A stretch of DNA of 64,000 nt from positions 62,001 to 126,000 of the forward strand of contig NZ_JADBDS010000001.1 of the NCBI RefSeq assembly GCF_014873705.1. The letters run 5' to 3'. Position numbers and translations under genes: made by a program. Every line of letters starts with the position of its first letter. Position 1 is the first letter of the stretch. Shown in pieces: positions 53,387 through 62,036 of the stretch. The stretch comes from Mycobacterium sp. OAS707. GTDB lineage: Bacteria > Actinomycetota > Actinomycetes > Mycobacteriales > Mycobacteriaceae. The notes beneath the pieces are model-generated. The model made no database searches, was not told the DNA's origin, and saw only the letters and a list, made by a program, of their open reading frames with translations.

Positions 53387-53719
53387 TCAGCCCCAGGCGC
53401 TCGGGCAGTAGGTCGGGACCGCCCCTTGGATGAACGTCTCTGTTTGAGACTCGGTCCAGCCCTGCTCTTTCATCAGGTGGTAGCCGACCTTCCAGGTCGA
53501 CCCGCCCTGTCGGCCCATGTCGAGGCAGAACTGTTTGGCGGTCCGAATGATGGATGTCTTGTTGTCGAACGGGACGCCCTTGGCGTCGAGGTAATCGAGG
53601 AACTTCTGGTCGTACGCCGGGTCGGCATTCGCGGGCGTAATGGATACGGCGCCTGCGGCCGCAACGAAAAGGGCCGCGACGAGCGTGCCGGCACTCCGGC
53701 GAATCGCCGTGTTCGTCAT
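53387..53719 (-). CDS. DUF732 secreted protein
   Basis: This 110-residue mycobacterial secreted protein has a signal peptide (RRSAGTLVAALFVAAAGAV, cleavage near ANA-D), then the DUF732 domain: YDQKFLDYLDAKGVPFDNKT, IRTAKQFCLDMGRQG and ESQTETFIQGAVPTYCPSAW. Two cysteines likely form a disulfide. AAGGAG lies 6 nt before ATG 53719. These proteins are common and small, with unknown function. It is divergent from the HdeD-like gene across about 210 bp. Confidence 0.9.
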   Translation of the reverse strand: MTNTAIRRSAGTLVAALFVAAAGAVSITPANADPAYDQKFLDYLDAKGVPFDNKTSIIRTAKQFCLDMGRQGGSTWKVGYHLMKEQGWTESQTETFIQGAVPTYCPSAWG

Positions 53720-53931
53720 CCTCACTCCTTGTTTGCCCGCAGGCATTGACCAGCTGTGCTGACGGGAATCGTTCAACTGGACATCGTATCGAACGAAACT
53801 ATTGTTACCGGAATCTCGAATTCTCGCCATCGTCAAAACCATTTGCACTGAGCCCTCGCGCTAGTTTGCGTTGCGCGGAACAATTGTGGAAAGGCGCGTC
53901 AATTTCGCGCCGGTTATGCCACACTTCGGCC

Positions 53932-54537
53932 ATGGAAAGCCCTGCTCCTCCTGCGATGCTGCAGCATCTGTGGAAATCCGCGCTGTTGTCCGGGATTCTC
54001 GCCGTGATTCTCGGCATTCTTGTACTTGCCTGGCCAGGCAAGACGATCATCGTGGCGGCGATCTTCTTCGGCGCCTACCTATTGGTCACCGGCTTCGCAC
54101 AAGTGATATTCGCGTTCGCGTTGCACGTCTCGGCGGGTGGACGGGTGCTGCTGTTCCTGTCCGGCGCGGCGTCGCTGATTCTGGCGGTGTTGTGCTTCCG
54201 CAGCCTGGCTGACTCGATCCTGTTGCTGGCAATCTGGGTCGGGGTCGGCTTCATTTTTCGCGGGGTCGCGACGGCGGTGTCGGCGATCAGCGATCCGACG
54301 CTGCCGGGCCGCGCATGGGAGATCTTCATCGGCGTGATCAGCCTGATCGCCGGCATCGTGATGCTGGCATCCCCGTTCGAGTCGATCGCGACACTCACCT
54401 TCGTCGTCGGCATCTGGCTGATCGTCATCGGAGTGTTCGAGGTGATCTCCGCCTTCGGCATCCGCAGCGCCAGCAAGACGGTCGGCGAAGTCAGGGAGAG
54501 GTTGACCACGCCGCCCGAGGCCGAGCCGGCCAGCTAG
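53932..54537 (+). CDS. HdeD-like (DUF308) membrane protein
   Basis: This 201-residue protein has six hydrophobic helices in three similar pairs (SALLSGILAVILGILVLAW, TIIVAAIFFGAYLLVTGFAQ, LLFLSGAASLILAVLCFRSL, IFIGVISLIAGIVMLASPFE, LTFVVGIWLIVIGVFEVIS). This is the HdeD/DUF308 plan, linked to acid resistance in enterobacteria; the role in mycobacteria is unknown. The start is ATG 53932. It lies about 100 bp upstream of cydA on the same strand and could share a transcript, although a cydA promoter candidate is visible. Confidence 0.88.
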   Translation: MESPAPPAMLQHLWKSALLSGILAVILGILVLAWPGKTIIVAAIFFGAYLLVTGFAQVIFAFALHVSAGGRVLLFLSGAASLILAVLCFRSLADSILLLAIWVGVGFIFRGVATAVSAISDPTLPGRAWEIFIGVISLIAGIVMLASPFESIATLTFVVGIWLIVIGVFEVISAFGIRSASKTVGEVRERLTTPPEAEPAS

Positions 54538-54593
54538 GCCCATCCGGCTCGGCAAAGCGGGCCATCTGGCCCTATCGATCCAGGCACGAATCA

Positions 54594-54612
54594 CTACTAC
54601 AATTCGTCGTAG
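54594..54612. promoter_or_regulatory. cydA promoter with overlapping palindrome
   Basis: The imperfect inverted repeat CTACTACAATTCGTCGTAG (15 of 19 positions symmetric) contains a good -10 hexamer, TACAAT (54598-54603), 36-41 bp before the cydA ATG. A regulator bound here would cover the -10. The CTAC/GTAG arms recall operators of the BlaI/CopY type, but that link is only a suggestion. Confidence 0.5.
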
Positions 54613-54638
54613 ATAGATGCTGAGCCTGGGAGTGGCGC

Positions 54639-56105
54639 ATGGATGCCCTGGACGTTTCGCGGTGGCAGTTCGGTATCACCACCGTTTACCACTTCATCTT
54701 CGTCCCGCTCACGATCGGTCTGGCGCCGCTCATCGCGGCCATGCAGACCGCGTGGGTGGTCACCGGCAACACCGGTTGGTACCGCCTGACGCGGTTCTTC
54801 GGAAAGTTGTTCCTGATCAACTTCGCCATCGGCGTGGCCACCGGGGTCGTCCAAGAGTTTCAGTTCGGCATGAACTGGAGCGAGTACTCCCGCTTCGTCG
54901 GCGACATTTTCGGCGCGCCGCTGGCATTCGAGGGCCTGGTCGCGTTCTTCTTCGAATCGACGTTCATCGGGTTGTGGATCTTCGGCTGGAGCAGGCTGCC
55001 CCGCCTGGTCCATCTGGCCTGCATCTGGATCGTCGCGTTTGGGGTCAACGCCTCGGCGTATTTCATCATCGCGGCGAATTCGTTCATGCAGCATCCGGTC
55101 GGCGCCACGTTCAATCCCACCACTGGCCGCGCCGAACTGATCGACTTCGGCGCGCTGCTGACCAACAACACCGCAATCTGGGCGTTCCTGCACGCGGTTG
55201 CCGGGTCGCTGTTGACCGCAGGCGCCTTCGTGGCCGGAGTGTCCGCGTGGCTGATGGTCCGCTCACGCAAGCAGGCACAGACCGAAGAGGGGACCGACGC
55301 GCGAACCATGTACCGGCCCGCAACCATCGTTGGCAGCCTGGTCGCCCTTGCCGCCGCCGGCGGGCTGTTCTTCACCGGCGACTTCCAGGGCAAGCTGATG
55401 TTCGTCCAGCAGCCGATGAAGATGGCTTCGGCGGAATCGTTGTGCCACACCGAAACCGATCCGGACTTCTCGGTCCTGACGATCGGCACGCACAACAACT
55501 GCGACAGCGTCACACACGTGATAGAGGTGCCCTACGTGCTGCCCTTCCTCGCGGAGAGCAAGTTCGACGGCGTCACACTTCAAGGGGTCAAGGATCTTCA
55601 GCAGTCGTACCAGCAGAAGTTCGGGCCAGGCGACTACCGCCCGAACCTGTTCGTCACCTACTGGGCCTTCCGCGCGATGATCGGATTCCTGTTGGTCCCA
55701 GTGGCGTTCGCACTGCTGGCCCTCTGGCTGACACGTCGTGGCCGGATTCCCGACCAGCGGTGGTTCGGCTGGTTCGCGCTGTTGACCATTCCCACACCGT
55801 TCCTTGCCAATTCGTCTGGGTGGGTGTTCACCGAGATGGGCAGACAGCCATGGGTTGTCGCGCCTAATCCGACCGGCGACCAGATGGTGCGGATGATGGT
55901 GCAGCAGGGCGTGTCCGATCACTCGGCGGGCATGGTGCTCTTCTCGCTGGCCGTCTTCACCCTGCTGTATGGCGTGCTGGCGGTGATCTGGTTCGGGTTG
56001 CTGCGTCGTTACGTGGTCGAGGGACCGCTCGAGCACGACTCCGAACCCGCCCCGCCCGCACCGCCGGAATCCGACGACGTGGCCCCCCTGTCGTTCGCGT
56101 ACTGA
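54639..56105 (+). CDS. cydA: Cytochrome bd-type quinol oxidase subunit I
   Basis: This 488-residue quinol oxidase subunit carries the hemes of cytochrome bd, a high-affinity terminal oxidase. The N-terminus has RWQFGITTVYHFIFVPLTIG with the heme b595 histidine. The first helices and QFGMNWSEYSRFVGDIFGAP follow; the quinol-binding region sits before FLLVPVAFALLALWLTRRGR. The conserved GWVFTEMGRQPWVVAPNPTG gives the GRQPW motif. The Q-loop is short, as in other actinobacteria. It is the first gene of cydA-B-D-C, matching M. tuberculosis Rv1623c-Rv1620c in reverse. Confidence 0.97.
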   Translation: MDALDVSRWQFGITTVYHFIFVPLTIGLAPLIAAMQTAWVVTGNTGWYRLTRFFGKLFLINFAIGVATGVVQEFQFGMNWSEYSRFVGDIFGAPLAFEGLVAFFFESTFIGLWIFGWSRLPRLVHLACIWIVAFGVNASAYFIIAANSFMQHPVGATFNPTTGRAELIDFGALLTNNTAIWAFLHAVAGSLLTAGAFVAGVSAWLMVRSRKQAQTEEGTDARTMYRPATIVGSLVALAAAGGLFFTGDFQGKLMFVQQPMKMASAESLCHTETDPDFSVLTIGTHNNCDSVTHVIEVPYVLPFLAESKFDGVTLQGVKDLQQSYQQKFGPGDYRPNLFVTYWAFRAMIGFLLVPVAFALLALWLTRRGRIPDQRWFGWFALLTIPTPFLANSSGWVFTEMGRQPWVVAPNPTGDQMVRMMVQQGVSDHSAGMVLFSLAVFTLLYGVLAVIWFGLLRRYVVEGPLEHDSEPAPPAPPESDDVAPLSFAY

Positions 56106-56117
56106 GAGGAGTGGATC

Positions 56118-57158
56118 GTGGGACTTCAACAACTGTGGTTCTTCCTCATCGCGGCGCTGTTCCTCGGCTTCCTGGTGCTCGAGGGCTTCGACTTCGGGGT
56201 CGGGATGCTGATGGCGCCGCTGGGGGCGACGGGCGAGGGCGAACCCGAAAACCGCAGGCGCGCAGTGTTGAACACTATCGGCCCGGTGTGGGATGCCAAC
56301 GAAGTTTGGCTGATCACCGCGGGCGCGGCGATGTTCGCGGCGTTCCCCAATTGGTATGCGACGATGTTCTCTGCCCTCTACTTGCCGCTGTTGGCGATCC
56401 TTTTCGGGATGATCCTGCGCATCGTCGGCATCGAGTGGCGCGGCAAGATAGACGACCCCACGTGGCGATCGCGCGCCGATGCGGGCATTGCGCTCGGATC
56501 ATGGCTGCCCGCGATCCTATGGGGCGTCGCATTCGCAATCCTGCTGCGCGGCTTGCCGATTGACGCCGAGCACCGCGTCCACCTGTCCATCGGTGACGTG
56601 CTCAACCCGTACACGCTGCTCGGCGGTCTCGCGACCGCATCGCTGTTCGCCTTCTATGGGGCCGTGTTCATCGCGTTGAAAACCGCGGGACCCGTGCGCG
56701 ACGACGCATTCCGATTCGCGCGTGTGCTGTCACTGCCTGCGATTGTGTCGGCCGGTGGCTTCGGGCTGTGGACACAGCTCGCCCACGGCAAGCCGTGGAC
56801 CTGGCTGCCGCTCGGCGTCGCGGTCGTCGCCCTGTTGATCGCTGTCGCATTGATGTGGGCGCGGCGCAGGGAGGGCTTGGCGTTCGTGTCGACGGTCATC
56901 GTGATCGCGGCCGTCGCGGTACTGGTGTTCGGTTCGATGTATCCAAACCTGTTGCCGTCCACGCTGAATCCGCAGTGGAGCGTGACGATCTACAACGGGT
57001 CGTCCACTGCGTACACGCTGAAGATCATGTCGTGGGCGTCGCTGACGTTGCTCCCGCTGGTGATGATCTACCAGGGCTGGACGTATTGGGTGTTTCGCCG
57101 CCGGATCACCGCCGACGCCATACCGGCATCCATCGGGCTGGCGAGGCGGTCGAGCTGA
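56118..57158 (+). CDS. cydB: Cytochrome bd-type quinol oxidase subunit II
   Basis: This 346-residue subunit II has about nine membrane helices. Conserved motifs are LVLEGFDFGVGMLMAPLG at the start and NTIGPVWDANEVWLITAGAA near residue 55, both diagnostic of CydB; ALYLPLLAILFGMILRIVGI and the C-terminal TLLPLVMIYQGWTYWVFRRR follow. Twelve bp separate it from cydA, with GAGAGGAG just before GTG 56118. It pairs with CydA in the membrane to form the oxidase. Confidence 0.97.
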   Translation: MGLQQLWFFLIAALFLGFLVLEGFDFGVGMLMAPLGATGEGEPENRRRAVLNTIGPVWDANEVWLITAGAAMFAAFPNWYATMFSALYLPLLAILFGMILRIVGIEWRGKIDDPTWRSRADAGIALGSWLPAILWGVAFAILLRGLPIDAEHRVHLSIGDVLNPYTLLGGLATASLFAFYGAVFIALKTAGPVRDDAFRFARVLSLPAIVSAGGFGLWTQLAHGKPWTWLPLGVAVVALLIAVALMWARRREGLAFVSTVIVIAAVAVLVFGSMYPNLLPSTLNPQWSVTIYNGSSTAYTLKIMSWASLTLLPLVMIYQGWTYWVFRRRITADAIPASIGLARRSS

Positions 57159-57181
57159 ACCTACTGCAGGCTTCCACCGCG

Positions 57182-58660
57182 ATGCGGCGCTTCCTTGCCG
57201 CATCGGTGGTCTGCGGTGTGGTGATCAGCGGCGCCGCCATCGCCTCCGCCGTGGTGCTGGCGCACATCGTCGCCGGCGTGATCACCGACCCGGCCTCGCG
57301 CACCGTCGCGCATTGGGCCGATGCCATCTGGATCCTGGTCGCGCTCTGGGTGATCCGCGCCGGGGCGCAGTGGCTGCAGGGCCGGCTGTCCCAGCGGGGT
57401 GCCACGGCGGTGATAGGCGAACTGGCGGGCGAGGTGTTGCGCAAGGTGACCGCGCTGCCACCTCGGCAACTCGCGGCACAGCGTGATTCCGCTGCCGCGC
57501 TGATCACCAGGGGGCTGGACGGGTTGCGACCGTATTTCACCTCGTACCTGCCCTCGCTGTTCCTCGCGGGCATTCTCACCCCGGCCGCGGTAGTGGTCAT
57601 CGCGGTTTACGACTGGCGATCCGCGGTCGTCGTCGTGATCGCGCTCCCCCTCATCCCGATCTTCATGGTGCTCATCGGGCTGCTCACCCGCGACCGGTCC
57701 GCGGCAGCACTGGCCGCGATGACCACACTGCAGTCACGGCTGCTGGATCTGGTGGCGGGCATTCCGACACTGCGGGCACTGGGCCGGGTGGGCGGCTCCG
57801 CGCAACGGATCGCCGAACTCGGTGCGGCCCATCGCCGCTCGGCGATGTCCACGCTGCGCATCGCGTTCCTGTCGGCGCTGGTGCTCGAGCTGCTGGCCAC
57901 GCTCGGCGTCGCGCTCGTCGCGGTGGCGGTTGGCTTGCGCCTCGTGTTCGGCGATATGACGCTGGCGGCCGGCCTCACGGCGCTACTGCTGGCGCCGGAG
58001 GTGTTCTGGCCGCTGCGCCGCGTTGGCATGGAGTTCCACGCGGCACAGGACGGAAAGGTCGCTGCTGACAAGGCTTTTGAGCTACTCGAGGCCACCTCGC
58101 CGGCACCGGCAAATGCACCCGCACTGGAGGTCGAGCTCGAGCCGGGCCTGGTGACCGTGTTGACAGGACCGAACGGCGTCGGCAAGACGACGCTGTTGCA
58201 GCACATGCTCGGCCTCGATTCGCCGCAACCGCAGCCATGGTGGGGCCAGGTCGCGTGGCTCGCCCAGCGTCCCGTCCTGGTGCCGGGCAGCATCCGGGAC
58301 AACCTTCAGCTGTTCGGACCGTTGATCGATCTCGACAAAGCCTGCCGCGCCGCAGGTTTCGATCAGGTTCTGGCGCTGCTGCCGGACGGATTGGATACCG
58401 TGATCGGCCGCGGAGGGGTCGGTCTCTCACTTGGCCAACGCCAGCGCCTCGGCCTGGCACGCGTCTTCGGGTCCAGCGCATCGGTGTTGCTCCTCGATGA
58501 GCCGACCTCGCACCTGGACGCAGCGTTGGAGGCCCGGGTGCTGCAGGAGATCGTGGCGCGCGCACGGGCGGGAGCGGCGGTACTGGTTGTCGGCCACCGC
58601 GACCCGGTGCTGGCCATCGGCGACCGGGTCGTACACATGGGGAGCTTGGTCGATGCGTGA
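57182..58660 (+). CDS. cydD: Cytochrome bd assembly ABC transporter, CydD subunit
   Basis: This half-transporter CydD exports cysteine and glutathione for cytochrome bd assembly in E. coli. Six N-terminal helices (AASVVCGVVISGAAIASAVV, GILTPAAVVVIAVYDWRSAV) precede the ATPase domain: Walker A TGPNGVGKTTLLQHMLGLDS, Q-loop VAWLAQRPVLVPGS, signature GVGLSLGQRQRLGLARVF, Walker B ASVLLLDEPTSHLD and H-loop VLVVGHRDPVLA. The ATG at 57182 is the first standard start after the cydB stop, but family N-termini reach 9 residues further (NLLQASTA, in frame, with only CTG before it). The real start may therefore lie upstream (TTG 57086) or at CTG. Confidence 0.93.
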   Translation: MRRFLAASVVCGVVISGAAIASAVVLAHIVAGVITDPASRTVAHWADAIWILVALWVIRAGAQWLQGRLSQRGATAVIGELAGEVLRKVTALPPRQLAAQRDSAAALITRGLDGLRPYFTSYLPSLFLAGILTPAAVVVIAVYDWRSAVVVVIALPLIPIFMVLIGLLTRDRSAAALAAMTTLQSRLLDLVAGIPTLRALGRVGGSAQRIAELGAAHRRSAMSTLRIAFLSALVLELLATLGVALVAVAVGLRLVFGDMTLAAGLTALLLAPEVFWPLRRVGMEFHAAQDGKVAADKAFELLEATSPAPANAPALEVELEPGLVTVLTGPNGVGKTTLLQHMLGLDSPQPQPWWGQVAWLAQRPVLVPGSIRDNLQLFGPLIDLDKACRAAGFDQVLALLPDGLDTVIGRGGVGLSLGQRQRLGLARVFGSSASVLLLDEPTSHLDAALEARVLQEIVARARAGAAVLVVGHRDPVLAIGDRVVHMGSLVDA

Positions 58661-60128
58661 GCTGTTGCGCCCCCGACTGCCACGGCTATTGCTGGCCGTG
58701 GCACTGGGCGTGCTGTCGTTGGGCAGCGCGCTGGCGTTGACGGGCGTCTCGGCCTGGCTGATCACCAGGGCGTGGCAGATGCCGCCCGTGCTCGACCTGT
58801 CGGTGGCGGTGGTCGCGGTGCGCGCACTGGGTATCACGCGCGGTGTGCTCGGTTATTGCCAGCGACTGGCGACGCACGACACCGCGCTTCGGGCCGCCGC
58901 CGACACCCGCGAAACCCTGTACCGCAGGCTCGCGGAGGCGCCTGCCGAGGTCGCGATGCGGCTACCCAGCGGGGATCTGGTGGCCCGCATCGGCGCGTCG
59001 GTCGACGAACTCGCCGACGTACTGGTGCGTGCGGTGTTGCCGATCGCGGTCGCTGCGGTGCTCTCGGTGGCGGCAGTGGCCGCGATCGCGGTCATCTCCC
59101 CCGCCGCCGCGGTTATCCTCGCCGTCTGCCTTGTCATCGCGGGGGTGATTGCGCCGTGGCTGTCCGCCCGCGCCGCCTCTGCCGCTGAAGATATTGCGGC
59201 CCAACATCATTCCGGTCGCGACGTAGCTGTCATGCTGGCCCTCGACCACGGGCCCGAGTTGCGGGTCGCCGGCCGCCTTGACGACATCGTCGCCGAAGCC
59301 GAGCACCGTTATCGTGCGTGGGGCCGGGCCGCCGATCGAGCGGCTCGGCCCGCGGCCGTGGCCGCCGCCGCGCCGACCGCGGCGCTCGGCGTGAGCGTGC
59401 TCGGCGCCGTCGTCGCCGCCATCGGGATCGCCAACGAAGTCGCACCGATGACCGTGGCGATACTGATGCTGGTGCCGCTCGCGGCGTTTGAAGCGACCAC
59501 CGTGTTGCCCGCTGCCGCTGTGCAACTGACCCGCTCGCGGCTCGCGGCCCGGCGGTTACTCGACCTCACCGCGCCTGCTGTCGAGTTGAGGGCGCGGCCG
59601 CCCGCGACGCCCGTCGCGCTCGAAGCCGGTGACCGGCTGGCGGTAACCGGGCCGAGCGGTTCGGGCAAGACCACTCTATTGCTGGCGATGGCCGAAAATC
59701 CTTCGGAAGAAGCATTTTTCGCCGAAGATGCGCATATTTTCGCCACCACCGTGCGCGACAACTTGCTGGTCGCCCGAGGCGATGCCACCGACGAGGAGCT
59801 ACGAGATGCACTGCAGCGCGTCGGCCTTGGCGATTGGCTGGACGCCCTGCCGGACGGATTGGCCACGGTGCTCGTCGGCGGCGCAGCGGCCGTCTCGGCT
59901 GGGCAGCGCAGGCGCCTGCTGCTCGCGCGGGCGCTGATCTGCACGACGCCGACGGTGCTTCTCGACGAACCGACCGAACATCTCGACGCCGCCGACAGTG
60001 ACCGGCTGCTGAGCGAACTCCTCACCCCCGGCGCGCTTTTCCCCGCCACCCGCACCGTTGTGGTCGCGACTCACCATCTGCCCGCCGACGTTGTCTGTCC
60101 CGTGCTCAAACTCAGCTCTGGCGAGTAG
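58653..60128 (+). CDS. cydC: Cytochrome bd assembly ABC transporter, CydC subunit
   Basis: This 491-residue partner half-transporter has helices (LLLAVALGVLSLGSALALTG, AAVAAIAVISPAAAVILAVC) and a compact ATPase domain: Walker A VTGPSGSGKTTLLLAMAE, a region reduced to about 15 residues before the Q-loop-like FFAEDAHIFATTVRDNL, signature AAVSAGQRRRLLLARALICT, Walker B PTVLLLDEPTEHLD and H-loop VVVATHHLP. The Walker A to Q-loop segment is about half the usual length and the first signature Ser-Gly-Gly is Ser-Ala-Gly. It overlaps cydD by 8 bp. It acts with CydD as a heterodimer. Confidence 0.95.
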   Translation: MRELLRPRLPRLLLAVALGVLSLGSALALTGVSAWLITRAWQMPPVLDLSVAVVAVRALGITRGVLGYCQRLATHDTALRAAADTRETLYRRLAEAPAEVAMRLPSGDLVARIGASVDELADVLVRAVLPIAVAAVLSVAAVAAIAVISPAAAVILAVCLVIAGVIAPWLSARAASAAEDIAAQHHSGRDVAVMLALDHGPELRVAGRLDDIVAEAEHRYRAWGRAADRAARPAAVAAAAPTAALGVSVLGAVVAAIGIANEVAPMTVAILMLVPLAAFEATTVLPAAAVQLTRSRLAARRLLDLTAPAVELRARPPATPVALEAGDRLAVTGPSGSGKTTLLLAMAENPSEEAFFAEDAHIFATTVRDNLLVARGDATDEELRDALQRVGLGDWLDALPDGLATVLVGGAAAVSAGQRRRLLLARALICTTPTVLLDEPTEHLDAADSDRLLSELLTPGALFPATRTVVVATHHLPADVVCPVLKLSSGE

Positions 60129-60138
60129 CCTCACCGGC

Positions 60139-60624
60139 ATGAGCGAACCGCCGCCACCCCCGCCACCACCGCAGTGGGGTCAGTACCCCAGCAACTATCC
60201 CCCGCCGCCACCGCCGCCCTACGCCGGCTACGCCCCTGCGGTCGGGCCCCGCAACGGGCTGGGGGTCGCCGCGTTGGTGGTTGCGATCGTCGGCTTGGTG
60301 TTCTGCTGGACGGTGGCGGGCGGCGTCATTCTCGGTGTCGCGGCCATCATCATCGGGTTCGTCGCGCGCGGCCGGGTCAAGCGGGGCGAGGCCACCAACG
60401 GCGGCGTCGCGATCGCCGGAATCGTGTTGGGGTTCTTGGCGATCATCGTCTCGCTGGTTTTCATCCCGATCTGGATCGGGATGTTCGACGAGATGGGTGG
60501 GTCCAACTACGTCGACTGCCTATCCAAGGCGGGTTCCGACGAGCAGGCGATCCAGAAGTGCGCCGACGAATTCCGGCAACATGTCGAGAATCAGTTCTCG
60601 GTGACGCTGACGCCCAGTCCCTAG
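60139..60624 (+). CDS. DUF4190 Pro-rich membrane protein
   Basis: This 161-residue protein has an N-terminal Pro-rich segment (EPPPPPPPPQWGQYPSNYPP) followed by two membrane helices with the DUF4190 pattern: AALVVAIVGLVFCWTVAGGV and GVAIAGIVLGFLAIIVSLVF, with RGRVKRGEATNGG between. A short outer tail has two cysteines (VDCLSKAGS, IQKCADEF). It starts at ATG 60139, 10 bp after cydC, so it may be expressed with the cyd operon. Its role is unknown. Its stop interlocks with that of the convergent MprF-like gene in CTAG. Confidence 0.85.
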   Translation: MSEPPPPPPPPQWGQYPSNYPPPPPPPYAGYAPAVGPRNGLGVAALVVAIVGLVFCWTVAGGVILGVAAIIIGFVARGRVKRGEATNGGVAIAGIVLGFLAIIVSLVFIPIWIGMFDEMGGSNYVDCLSKAGSDEQAIQKCADEFRQHVENQFSVTLTPSP

Positions 60625-62018
60625 CTCAGCCGTCGCCGCCTCGGCATGAATTCCAGCGACAGCAGCACGATCAGCAGCGGCAGGATCTGCGTCAGCGACG
60701 CCATCACATAGCGGCGATCGCCGAGCGCATGGAATTTGCGCAGATACCGGTAGAGCGATTCGAGCGCAATCAGCGCGTCGCCCAGGTGAATCGCCGTGTA
60801 GATCAGGTTCGCGATCTTGCCGCGATGCTTGTCGTTGAAGATCTCGGGGAACGCCGCGAACGCCAACGACAGCCGGTGCGCCCCGTTGTCACGGGCCCAG
60901 GCGATCATGTCCACTGACAGGCGCTCGTCGATGCCATTGGGCGCACCGCGGCGCCGCCACGGCACGTCGAGGGATACCTCGCTGCCGTGTCCCGCGGTCG
61001 CATATCGGTGAAAGCCCTGCACCCGGCCGTCCTTGTCGCGGGCGATGATCAACTGCACGCCGGGATACCGCCCCTCGAGGGCACCGTCCAGACACATCGA
61101 GAAGCCGCGTTCGGTGCGCGCCCCCTTGGGGGAGGCCAGCAGCACTTCGGTCAACTCGGCGAGCGTGTCATCATCGAGGCCCTGCTCGGACACCACCTCG
61201 GTGGTCAGCCCGGAGTTCCACGTGCGCTGCACGGCCTGCCGCAGGTTGCGGTACTTGCGGCCGACCATGTCGAACGCGGTCACATCGATGACCACATCGC
61301 GCCCGATCGGCACAGCGCGCAGTGACTGGCCCAGCACGGTCGCGTCGGCCCACAGCTCCAACCGTCGTTGGCTGCAGCCCAGCACGACCATGCGCCAGCC
61401 GTGGGAGTGACACATCGCGGCGAAGTCGGCGACGAGTTCGGCGTAGCGGGATTCGTCGCCGATCGGATCGCCGCTGACCACGGCATAGCCCATCCGGGTC
61501 CGGTATGCGATGGCCGCAGTGCGGTCAGCGTTGAAGTGGTAGCACTTCAAGTCCTGCATCGCGAACGGCGCGAGCGGATCATCGGTCGTCATGTCGACGA
61601 GGGCCCAAATCTGGTGCAGGTCAGCCGGATTCGGTCTGGCGCTGGTAGGCCACATCAGCAGCCCGCCTGCCGCGACGATAAATAGGTTGCCGACGAGGTC
61701 GAACACCAGCACATGCGCGCCGAGACCGACGATCACCGCGGCCAGAGCCAGCCAGGCGTGTGCCGCCGTAACGGGCCTGCCGAGAAAGATGCCGCGGGCG
61801 ATCAACGCGACGGCGGACAGCAGCGTCAGCGACCATGCCAGCCGACCCGCGGCATGCCAGTCGCGGTCGTGGTCGCGGGTGAGAAGCAGGATCAGCCAGC
61901 AGAACATGGACAGCACCGCAAGCGCGCCGATCCAGCGCGCGGCAGGAGAATCCACGTGGACGACGACACGCTCACGTGCGCGCAGCTTCGGAGCAAAATT
62001 GACGTGCGATTCGCTCAC
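60621..62018 (-). CDS. Membrane protein with DUF2156 (MprF C-terminal-like) domain (Rv1619-type)
   Basis: This 465-residue protein has a membrane part at about 28-140 (WIGALAVLSMFCWLILLL, WSLTLLSAVALIARGIFL, VFDLVGNLFIVAAGGLLMW) and a soluble tandem GNAT-like domain of the phosphatidylglycerol lysyltransferase type (HFNADRTAAIAYRTRMGYAV, VSGDPIGDESRYAELVADFA, RWNSGL-like RTWNSGLTTEVV, and WRRRGAPNGIDERLSVDM). It lacks a lysyl-tRNA synthetase, so it might transfer an aminoacyl group or act on another lipid. It corresponds to M. tuberculosis Rv1619 by position. The convergent overlap with DUF4190 is 4 bp. Confidence 0.88.
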   Translation of the reverse strand: MSESHVNFAPKLRARERVVVHVDSPAARWIGALAVLSMFCWLILLLTRDHDRDWHAAGRLAWSLTLLSAVALIARGIFLGRPVTAAHAWLALAAVIVGLGAHVLVFDLVGNLFIVAAGGLLMWPTSARPNPADLHQIWALVDMTTDDPLAPFAMQDLKCYHFNADRTAAIAYRTRMGYAVVSGDPIGDESRYAELVADFAAMCHSHGWRMVVLGCSQRRLELWADATVLGQSLRAVPIGRDVVIDVTAFDMVGRKYRNLRQAVQRTWNSGLTTEVVSEQGLDDDTLAELTEVLLASPKGARTERGFSMCLDGALEGRYPGVQLIIARDKDGRVQGFHRYATAGHGSEVSLDVPWRRRGAPNGIDERLSVDMIAWARDNGAHRLSLAFAAFPEIFNDKHRGKIANLIYTAIHLGDALIALESLYRYLRKFHALGDRRYVMASLTQILPLLIVLLSLEFMPRRRRLS

Positions 62019-62036
62019 AGCAAAAGGTTACGCTCG

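Noticed and set aside
56768..57181. Extended cydD frame inside cydB
   Set aside because: Arg-rich shadow of cydB; the hydrophobic domain starts near 57182.
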